Origin: JABDBE01 sp049585795
Lineage (GTDB): Bacteria; Acidobacteriota; Terriglobia; Terriglobales; Acidobacteriaceae
Length of the DNA stretch: 64,000 bases
NCBI GenBank assembly: GCA_049585795.1
Contig: JBAVAQ010000017.1
Span: forward strand, 1 to 64,000
Direction of reading: 5' to 3'
Shown here: positions 1 through 6,969 of the stretch, piece after piece
How the letters are laid out: every line of letters starts with the position of its first letter
Numbering within the stretch: position 1 is the stretch's first letter
Notes under the pieces: generated by a model
Databases searched by the model: none
What the model was told of the DNA's origin: nothing
The model's input: the letters and a program-made list of their open reading frames with translations, nothing else
Translations under genes and position numbers: made by a program

Positions 1-51
1 CTGGAAAAGGATCTCCAGGCCGCAACGGACGCAACCAAAACTCTCCCTTAG
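1..51 (+). CDS. 3' end of a gene entering the window
   Basis: The first 16 codons are open and end in TAG at 49-51, giving a short charged C-terminus ending KTLP. Only this tail is visible, so no family can be named. It lies upstream of, and on the same strand as, respiratory genes, so it could be another oxidase operon gene. It could also be a chance open frame. Confidence 0.3.
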   Translation: MEKDLQAATDATKTLP

Positions 52-185
52 TCACAACAATCGCGAGACCGGGACAGCATTTTAAGTCGAGCCGTCGTTT
101 TTCCGCAGCCTGCTAGGGGATAAACAGAAATCTGCATTTCGGAAACATCTTTTAAGATAACTTTGTAGCCTTTCGGAGGAAACTT

Positions 186-263
186 ATGTCAAGCGACACC
201 GCAGAAGTCGCCATCGAAGCACCGCCGACATCGAGTCCTCTTGATGTCAACAACCACAGTTAA
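186..263 (+). CDS. possible 25-residue small protein before the oxidase subunit II gene
   Basis: An ATG at 186 follows a strong Shine-Dalgarno sequence (GGAGGA at 176-181) and opens 25 codons to TAA at 261-263. The peptide is acidic and rich in Ala, Pro and Ser, with no membrane segment, so it is not a classical subunit IIa/IV helix. It sits about 50 bp before the CuA protein gene. It could be a real small protein, a leader peptide coupled to the next gene, or the 5' remnant of a larger gene. The good ribosome-binding site is the only positive evidence. Confidence 0.35.
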   Translation: MSSDTAEVAIEAPPTSSPLDVNNHS

Positions 264-309
264 TTTTGAGGACCGTCCGCACAAAGATGCAACCGATACC
301 ATCGTCTAA

Positions 310-975
310 TTGTTCAAAGCCCGCTCTTCTGCTTTGATAACGTCGTGCCGTAGGTTCAATGTGCAAGAGACGGTGCCCAATTCGAACTCGAAAGTCTCGC
401 TGGCAACGCGGTCGACGGCCGAACAGCCCAACGTAGAAACCGGTTCGACTTCAAGGAAACGGATTCGAGTGGCTCTCGTCAGCCTTGCGTTGATCTGCAC
501 CTGGCTGACGGTACGATTCCCCTTTCAGGTCGAGTCTGGCATCGAGCACTTCTTGTACGGTCCCAACCGCGTCAACCCTCAAACTCTGCACCTGCGCGGT
601 GAATTTGTAGAAAGCAACCTTGGGCCGGTCGAGGAGCGCGGCGGTGGGGTGACGGTTCGAATGATCGCAGAGCAATATCTCTTTGTGCCGCAGTGCGTCG
701 TCGTCCCAACAGGTGTACCCATCCGTCTGCGCATGACCAGCGCGGACGTAGTCCACAGGCCAGCCATCGGTGAGACCGGAGTCGAGCTCAAGGTGGTCCC
801 GGGCTATATCGTCGAGACCCACCTGCAATTTGAGCGGGCCGGCGAATACCAGATGCCCTGCCATGAGTTTTGCGGACCCGGACATTACGCGATGAGAAGC
901 CGGTTGATCGCGGTGCCCCTGGAACAGTTTCGAGCGCTGAGTAGTGAGGCGAGGATGAGTTGTGCAAAACAGTAA
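310..975 (+). CDS. cytochrome c oxidase subunit II-like CuA protein
   Basis: This is a haem-copper oxidase subunit II: one N-terminal membrane helix at about residues 53-72, then a periplasmic cupredoxin domain carrying the binuclear CuA centre that takes electrons from cytochrome c. The ligand set is complete: His149, then Cys184, Glu186, Cys188, His192 and Met195 in the motif CHEFCGPGHYAM. At 221 residues with one helix it resembles the short ba3-type subunit II. The frame opens at a TTG (310); an in-frame GTG at 361 is an equally plausible start. It overlaps the dihaem cytochrome gene by 14 bp. No subunit I gene is in view; it may lie upstream of the window. Confidence 0.85.
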   Translation: MFKARSSALITSCRRFNVQETVPNSNSKVSLATRSTAEQPNVETGSTSRKRIRVALVSLALICTWLTVRFPFQVESGIEHFLYGPNRVNPQTLHLRGEFVESNLGPVEERGGGVTVRMIAEQYLFVPQCVVVPTGVPIRLRMTSADVVHRPAIGETGVELKVVPGYIVETHLQFERAGEYQMPCHEFCGPGHYAMRSRLIAVPLEQFRALSSEARMSCAKQ

Positions 976-1753
976 ATGGTTAGCGAAGCTTCGCGGACAA
1001 CTACTAGGACATATCCGTCTTGCCGTTCTGACCACCGCAATTTTTCTGTTGTTATCAGCGGGGGCTGACGTCAGGGGATCGGATGTTGCGGACTCCCCGG
1101 TTCGAATTCCTTCCAACGTCGCGTGGACGGCACAAACGATTGAGCTGGCTTCCTCGGGGGACGCTCTTCGCGGGCTGCTGATTGCGCGGCGCTGCGATCG
1201 TTGTCACGGTCGCGAGGGATTCAGCTCAAGCCCTGCGGTTCCCAACCTCGCAGCGATGGACCGGCTGGTTATCTGGAAACAATTGGACGATTTCCGGTCG
1301 GGGAAACGGAGTTCGCCGGTGATGCAACCGATCGCAAATTCGTTATCGCTGGAAGACTCGGCCGACGTCGCGGCTTACTATTGGATGATGCCAATCATGT
1401 TCGATCCCCAGGACGACCGCTCCTTTCCGCAGCCGTTGTCTGATCCAAAGCACGAAGCCCTCGCCGGTCGACTGATCAATGCGGGAGACGGAAATCGCGG
1501 CTTGCCGCCATGCCAGGCCTGCCATGGTCCAATCGGCTTCGTGACCGGAGCGCCGTCTCTCGCGACCCAGAACGCCCCCTATCTGCTGGAGCAACTCGAA
1601 GCATTCGCGAGCGGCAAAAGGGCGAACGACATCAACATGCGCATGCGCAGCATCGCGACCCAATTGACGGAAGATGAGAAACACGCGCTGGCGGAATCGT
1701 ACGGTGCGGGTTTGGGCGAATCGAGCGCCGCGCCCGTAGGTAGAGAGCCCTGA
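962..1753 (+). CDS. dihaem cytochrome c
   Basis: The product has an N-terminal hydrophobic export signal (about residues 17-38) and two c-type haem sites, CDRCH at residues 78-82 and CQACH at 184-188. It is a periplasmic two-domain class I cytochrome c, about 263 residues, of the cytochrome c4/FixP-like type. The GTG start lies inside the end of the CuA gene, so translation is probably coupled. It is likely the electron donor to the CuA centre or a fixed extra subunit of that oxidase. This role follows from gene order and is not shown by the sequence itself. Confidence 0.85.
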   Translation: MQNSKWLAKLRGQLLGHIRLAVLTTAIFLLLSAGADVRGSDVADSPVRIPSNVAWTAQTIELASSGDALRGLLIARRCDRCHGREGFSSSPAVPNLAAMDRLVIWKQLDDFRSGKRSSPVMQPIANSLSLEDSADVAAYYWMMPIMFDPQDDRSFPQPLSDPKHEALAGRLINAGDGNRGLPPCQACHGPIGFVTGAPSLATQNAPYLLEQLEAFASGKRANDINMRMRSIATQLTEDEKHALAESYGAGLGESSAAPVGREP

Positions 1754-1837
1754 CCTTGAAAAAGTGGCAGACCTGAGCAGGAACTTCTTGCCGACGCGAA
1801 CGCATGGCAGTGACGAACCCTCTACGGTTATCGATGG

Positions 1838-2401
1838 TTACGAGCCCGGCCGACCTGAATCATTCTTGCTCCCCAGCAAGGTGACGATTTCTTTCTGAAA
1901 GACTGAGATATCGGTTGCGCCGATGCGCCTGGAATCGATCCGGCCATCGCGCCCGATCAGGAAGGCGACTGGCAATCCGAGAATCCCTCCATAAAGTTCA
2001 CCGATCTTTGCATTGCCCATCACCACGGGATAGTTCATTTTTAACTGCTGGTAGAAGTCGCGTACCGGCTCCGGACTGTCGTCCATGGAAACGCCAATGA
2101 TCTGCAGGCCATGGTCACCGTACTTGTCTTGCAGTTCGACGAAATGAGGAATCTCCTCCCGGCACGAATCGCACCAAGTTGCCCAGAAGTCTAAGAGCAC
2201 GACCTTTCCTCGATAGGACGCGAGATCCAGGTTTTGCCCAGTGAGATCGGGAAGTGAGAAGTCAGGCGCCATCAAGCGTGCGCTGCTATCGGTGCCTGGT
2301 ATTTCTGTGGGAGCGGATTGATGATGGGACGCGACGTAAACTCCTGCTGCGAGTGAGATCAGCACCAGACCGATGAATATTTTTTCCTTCAACGCGCCCA
2401 C
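1838..2401 (-). CDS. TlpA/ResA-like membrane-anchored thioredoxin
   Basis: A 187-residue protein with an N-terminal signal anchor (residues 7-25) and a thioredoxin fold of the TlpA/ResA/AhpC-TSA group, with WATWCDSC carrying the redox pair Cys77 and Cys80. Family members reduce disulfides on the outer side of the membrane, often on apocytochromes. The start is a GTG with no clear ribosome-binding site. It begins 24 bp after the rhodanese gene and is probably the last gene of the LysR-YeiH-rhodanese-TlpA run. The nearby cytochromes on the other strand would fit a role in haem attachment, but a sulfur role is equally possible. Confidence 0.85.
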   Translation of the reverse strand: MGALKEKIFIGLVLISLAAGVYVASHHQSAPTEIPGTDSSARLMAPDFSLPDLTGQNLDLASYRGKVVLLDFWATWCDSCREEIPHFVELQDKYGDHGLQIIGVSMDDSPEPVRDFYQQLKMNYPVVMGNAKIGELYGGILGLPVAFLIGRDGRIDSRRIGATDISVFQKEIVTLLGSKNDSGRPGS

Positions 2402-2425
2402 TATAGTCCGACGCCGTTCGGTTCG

Positions 2426-2947
2426 CTAGTCTCCCTTAGCGACGGGATAGCCCCTGTCTACCCAGTCGGTTCCGAAGTTATTTGCGATGTAAAGAACCTT
2501 CACGTGGGTGAAGCCCAGGGCATGGAGTGCGTCGTTTGCAGGCTTGACGTTGGGACAGTGGCTCCATGGGCAACACCCGCAATAAAGAATGATGAACTTA
2601 CTTCGCGGCAGAGATTCCACGCGATTGCGCAGCGATTGCAAGCCGCTTTCATTGGAGGCTGGACCAAGATATTCCGAACCCGGAATGTGCGCCTCCTGGT
2701 AAAGCACACGGGATCCGACTTGGATGATCAGCGGCTTTTGGCTCTTCAGGAGTTTTACGAGATCTTCCGGGTTGATGAGCTGTGAAGCTGGTAAGGATGT
2801 TGCCTGATAGACGGCAAACGGACTCCCAGTCGGACCGACTGAGAGGGTTTGTGTGTGGGCGCGAACCGTCCAGATCGATACGGCCAATAGGGCAGCAGTT
2901 CCCATTAGGACAATCGTAATTCCGCGTTTCATCAATAGAGGTTTCAT
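2426..2947 (-). CDS. exported rhodanese-like protein with Cys-rich active loop
   Basis: The 173-residue product has a signal segment (about residues 8-24) and one rhodanese domain at about 60-170. The active loop reads YCGCCPWSHCPN, with four cysteines instead of the usual CxxxxR pocket, followed by the subfamily ending NFGTDWVDRGYP. Rhodanese domains bind or transfer sulfane sulfur. The frame stays open upstream to 3370, but ATG 2947 is chosen because it follows GGAGGA and gives a proper signal peptide; the longer form would run into the YeiH gene. It is probably co-transcribed with the TlpA-like gene 24 bp downstream. Confidence 0.8.
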   Translation of the reverse strand: MKPLLMKRGITIVLMGTAALLAVSIWTVRAHTQTLSVGPTGSPFAVYQATSLPASQLINPEDLVKLLKSQKPLIIQVGSRVLYQEAHIPGSEYLGPASNESGLQSLRNRVESLPRSKFIILYCGCCPWSHCPNVKPANDALHALGFTHVKVLYIANNFGTDWVDRGYPVAKGD

Positions 2948-3111
2948 TTGGAACTCCTCCGGCATTATCGTCCCTTGGCGGCTCGAGGCGCAAAGCATTG
3001 CCTGTTTCGCTTTAAATGCACGGGATCGATACAACATACTGGGCAAGAACCGAGATCCCTCGGCGGGCTCGAGATGCCAGTTCGTCATGAGTACGTAACG
3101 GTGAAGCTTAT

Positions 3112-4038
3112 CTAGATTGTAATGAACCCGTGGCAGATGAGAGCGAGCGAAGAGACGGCCACAATCGCCCAAAGGAAGATTCCCTGCAGCAGCGGACGTA
3201 CGCCCACTTGCTTCAAAGTCGACTTTGAAATGCCTGTGCCAATCAGGTATAGAGTAACGGTTAAGCCTGTCTTTCCCAGGGCGCTGAGCTTTGGATAAAC
3301 CGTGCCGAACAGTGGCCAATAGGTGCTTGCCACCGCAGCGAGACAGAAAAACAAAATAAACCATGGCCACTTGATCCGAGTTTTGCTCTTTTTAAAAATT
3401 GCCACGGCGAATGCAACCGGCACAATCCACAGGGCGCGAGCCAGCTTGATCGTAGTTCCGATCATCAATGCCTGCTGCCCGTACTTGGCGGTCGCACCCA
3501 CCACTGAACTGGTGTCGTGGATGGCGAGCGCGGACCACAATCCGAATTGAGTTTGGGTAAGGTGAAGCGCGTAGCCGACGACGGGAAAGAGAAATAGGGC
3601 AATCGAATTCAGCACAAAGACAGTGCCGAGCGAGACGGCCATCTCCTCTTCGCCGGCGTTAATGACTGGTCCAACGGCGGCAATTGCGCTGCCCCCGCAA
3701 ATGGCGGTGCCGGTGCTGATCAGAAGCGACGCTATGCGTTCCACCTTGAATAAGCGGCCGAGTGCGAGTCCGAGAAGCAGGGCAAAACTTATGCTGAGGG
3801 CGGTGTATCCGAAACCGCTCCGGCCAGCCCGCGCCACTTCGCGCAAGTTCATTCCAAAGCCCAGACCAACGATGGATGCTTGCAACAAGAACGCCGACAG
3901 TTTCTTGGAGTCGACGTGATAGGGGTGGGTGAAGGACAAACCGTAAATTAGCCCAGCCAGCAACGCTATGGGAGTCGAAAGAAGGCCACTGGCTGCGATA
4001 ACCAGGCCAACGAAGAAGATGTTCTTGGAGTTAGTCAA
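3112..4038 (-). CDS. yeiH: YeiH/UPF0324 family membrane exporter
   Basis: A 308-residue polytopic protein of the Cons_hypoth698/YeiH family, with about nine or ten hydrophobic helices and the family signatures VGLGFGMNL, GTAICGGSAIAA and SALAIHDTSSVVGA. The family is described as putative sulfate or sulfonate-type anion exporters; the substrate is unproven. The start is a TTG at 4038 and has no strong ribosome-binding site. The LysR gene lies 127 bp upstream on the same strand, the usual YeiE/YeiH partnership. The rhodanese gene follows after 164 bp. Confidence 0.85.
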   Translation of the reverse strand: MTNSKNIFFVGLVIAASGLLSTPIALLAGLIYGLSFTHPYHVDSKKLSAFLLQASIVGLGFGMNLREVARAGRSGFGYTALSISFALLLGLALGRLFKVERIASLLISTGTAICGGSAIAAVGPVINAGEEEMAVSLGTVFVLNSIALFLFPVVGYALHLTQTQFGLWSALAIHDTSSVVGATAKYGQQALMIGTTIKLARALWIVPVAFAVAIFKKSKTRIKWPWFILFFCLAAVASTYWPLFGTVYPKLSALGKTGLTVTLYLIGTGISKSTLKQVGVRPLLQGIFLWAIVAVSSLALICHGFITI

Positions 4039-4165
4039 GGTTTAGTCTCGCCGCAGCAGTACCCGGTTGTCCAAGCAGTAATTCTTATTGCTCATGCGCG
4101 CGCCTTATCGTTGGCGACGCTTTGACGCGGGCCGCGGAGGTAGCGGTCGCTGGGCGAGGGGGGAT

Positions 4166-5110
4166 TCAACGTTGTTCTATCTGGAGGGCCCGGTCTTTCA
4201 TCTTCTTTGGGTTTAAGGGATCGCGACGGGAACGGAGGAAATGAAGGAATGCCAGGGTAATCCCTTGTGGCTCTTGACCGACGGAATATGCTACGCGAAG
4301 CGGGCGTTTGATGCGGACCCCCTGGATTGGCACCACTCGAACAGAGCCCAGCTGCAGCCCTTTGCTGATGGACCAGAGCGAGGCGAATCCGATCCCCAGG
4401 CCAGCTTCAACGGCAGTAATGATGCCTTCTGTGGAATCGAGTTCCATCGCCAAATTGAGGTCTTTGACCTTAACGCCGCCCTTCTGCAATGCCATTTCGA
4501 CAACCCGCCGCGTGCCCGAACCGCGTTCCCGCATGATCAGCCGCCCTTGTTTCAGTTCGTCAGGCTCGATGATGCCACGTTCGTTCCATTCATGGGCGGG
4601 GGGGACCATCAGAACAATCTCATCCTCGAGGAAAGTCTCGGTTCGCACGTCGCGACGCAGCGCCGGACCTTCAATGAATCCCAAGGATATGTCTCGCCCG
4701 ACCAACGCCTCCAGCACATGTTCGGTATTGCAAGTGGTCACGTGAGGCCGGACCCGGGGATGTTGCTGCTGAAACGCTCCCAGGAGATGCGGCAGGATGT
4801 ATTGCGCGATGGTCAACGACGCCCCGATGCGCAAGTCCCCCCGGTGCTCACCGACGAGTTGGGATAAGCTCGTCATCGCCGTAGTTTCCAGCTCCTGAAT
4901 TTTGCGAGCATATTTCAGGAGCATGACGCCAGCCGGGGTCAGCGAGATTCGAGAGCCGCTGCGATCGAACAGTTGCACGCCAAGGTGCTGTTCCAAAGTT
5001 TTGATCTGCGAGGTAACGGCGGGCTGGGTCAGGCACAGTTCCTCCGCGGCTTTGCGGAAGTTCAAATGCTTGGCCACAGCTCGAAAAACTTTAAGCCGGA
5101 AATTTTCCAC
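4166..5110 (-). CDS. LysR-family regulator, YeiE/CbbR-like
   Basis: A 314-residue LysR-type transcriptional regulator with an N-terminal winged HTH (about residues 4-64; LTQPAVTSQIKTLEQHLG) and a periplasmic-binding-protein-like effector domain (about 90-295). The start is GTG 5110, preceded by AAGGAG with five bases of spacing. YeiE-type regulators sit next to yeiH and in enterics respond to sulfite. The same pairing here suggests control of the downstream yeiH-rhodanese-TlpA genes. The effector is inferred from the pairing only. Confidence 0.88.
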   Translation of the reverse strand: MENFRLKVFRAVAKHLNFRKAAEELCLTQPAVTSQIKTLEQHLGVQLFDRSGSRISLTPAGVMLLKYARKIQELETTAMTSLSQLVGEHRGDLRIGASLTIAQYILPHLLGAFQQQHPRVRPHVTTCNTEHVLEALVGRDISLGFIEGPALRRDVRTETFLEDEIVLMVPPAHEWNERGIIEPDELKQGRLIMRERGSGTRRVVEMALQKGGVKVKDLNLAMELDSTEGIITAVEAGLGIGFASLWSISKGLQLGSVRVVPIQGVRIKRPLRVAYSVGQEPQGITLAFLHFLRSRRDPLNPKKMKDRALQIEQR

Positions 5111-5251
5111 GCTGCTCCTTCGGCATTATCAGCGGGCGGTTGCCTTTCTCGCAAGGCAGAAGCAGCGTCCGATGTGGCGGCACTCCGCACATCACCGGAG
5201 GTGAAACGCGCAAACACGTCGTTACAGTTTCGAGAAATAGCGCCCTAACTA

Positions 5252-6797
5252 TCACGCTGCCGGCTCGGCGTCCGGCGTGGGCATTGTTTGGCGCTGTAGA
5301 ACCGCCCGGACCGATTCCAGTACAGCGAGGCTGTCGCCGTTGGGAGCAGAGTATGCGAGGTAACCATCGGGGCGGACAAGCGCCAACTCTTGGCCGCGAG
5401 TTGATCGGAACTCCAGAATATCGGCAAAGGATTGAGCGAACTGCTTGGCCGCTTCAATGCTCGATGACTCCGCTTGATTACCCAGAACAAGAAGGAAGCG
5501 GCTACGAATGCCATTTCCACCACGCAACGAGTCATCGAAATATCGCTTTCCTGGTCCCTCGACAATCGGACTTCTACGATAGGCAATGCCAAGCTCAGAA
5601 AGCCGCTGCACGAACGCGTGCTGGAACGGGGCCAGACGTGAGACGATCGGCGATGATGGTATCGCGCAGTGCCTCGGCCAACTTGTTCGGAGTTCCCATG
5701 GCCTTAGTCAGGAGATGCGTGGTTTCAATCACATTCTTAATTACCGGAAGGCGCTCGGCACTATAGCTGTCAAGCAACTGCTCGTTGCCGTGACCACGCA
5801 GAACCAGGTTGAGTTTCCAGACCAGATTCCAAACATCATGCAGCCCAGTATTCATGCCCTGCCCACCAAATGGACTGTGAATGTGAGCGGCATCGCCAGC
5901 GATGAACATACGGCCTTCTCGCAAGCGCGCTACTTGGCGGTGATGAATCCGGAAATAGCTGCTCCAGTGCAAGGAGCGTGCCTCGATTCCATCAGGCGCG
6001 CGTTGAGCCAGCACCTTGCGCACAAGATCAAGCGAGGGAGCCTCACCTTCGCTATTTTCGATGGTGGCCACAACTCGGCGGCGAGTGGCGCTCATCGGAA
6101 AAATTGCCAGAGGTCCAAGTTCGCTGGGACATAGCTGCATCTCGTCAGCGGGGAAGGTTTCATTCGTCTCGACATCCGCCAAAAGAAACGAACCTTTATA
6201 CTCCTCCCCCTCAAACGGTAGTTTCAGTTGATGCCGAACCGCGCTGTGCGCGCCATCGCAGCCAACCACGAACGAAGCTCGAAGGTTGAAAGGTTCGCCG
6301 TTATGGTCGACGGTCACGGCGACACAGTCTTTGTGCTGATTCGCGGAAACGAATCTGGTTTCATACTCGATCTCTCCGCCCTTATGCCGCAACTCCTCGA
6401 CGAGTAGTCTCTCGGTTATATCCTGGGGAACCATGGCTACGAACGAGTAGGGGCTTTCTTCGGGGGCGAACCGCATATGCGCGAGCGTGTGTTCGCGGGT
6501 CATTACGGCAACCGAGGTAACCCGGTTTGCCGCTTCAAGAAATGGTGAGACCACGCCCGCCATGTCGAAGATCTCAAGCGTCCGAGGAAAGATCGCGAGC
6601 GCCTTGGAGTGTTCGGATTGCGACGAGCGCTCCTCGATGATCCGGAAACTCAGACCTCGCCGAGCGCATTCATTCGCGAGGAACAGGCCAACCGGTCCGG
6701 CGCCCACTATCAAGACATCAGTATCGACCGCGGTATTAGTCACGATTTCGTCCTCCGCACTGTGTTTTGTCTGGGATTCATGCCCCTTTCGCAGCAC
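5252..6797 (-). pseudogene. FAD-dependent aromatic monooxygenase, frameshifted
   Basis: Residues 1 to about 385 form a flavoprotein hydroxylase of the PheA/TfdB/MhpA type: the FAD Rossmann motif VGAGPVG (31-37), the GCDGAHSAVR motif and the second FAD motif GRMFIAGDAAH followed by GGQGMNTG. The frame then runs to a stop at 5595 with an unrelated tail. The missing C-terminal thioredoxin-like domain (from APFQHAFVQRLSELG to the end) is open in another frame, 5252 to about 5650. One extra base at about 5636-5652 explains both parts; removing it gives an uninterrupted protein of about 515 residues. This is either a true pseudogene or a sequencing/assembly error. Such enzymes hydroxylate phenols or polyketide aromatics with NAD(P)H and O2. 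Confidence 0.8.
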
Positions 6798-6969
6798 TGT
6801 GAGCCGATTCTTGTTCTTACTGTTTCGATCAGTTAGCGCAGCGCGTGGATTCGGAGACCGGATGACTTTTTATTGTATTTCGTCCTCTGGCATCCGCACC
6901 GCAACTCAGGTGTTTGCTGTAGGCAAAACTTCGGACGCTGGAGGGCCAAGGCGCCTCAACTCTTCGTCT

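Noticed and set aside
2948..3370. N-terminal extension of the rhodanese frame
   Set aside because: It runs into the YeiH gene and lacks protein-like sequence; ATG 2947 has a good ribosome-binding site and signal peptide.
5595..5665. Programmed frameshift in the monooxygenase
   Set aside because: No slippery heptamer or strong downstream structure is apparent, and this family is not known to use recoding; mutation or error is simpler.
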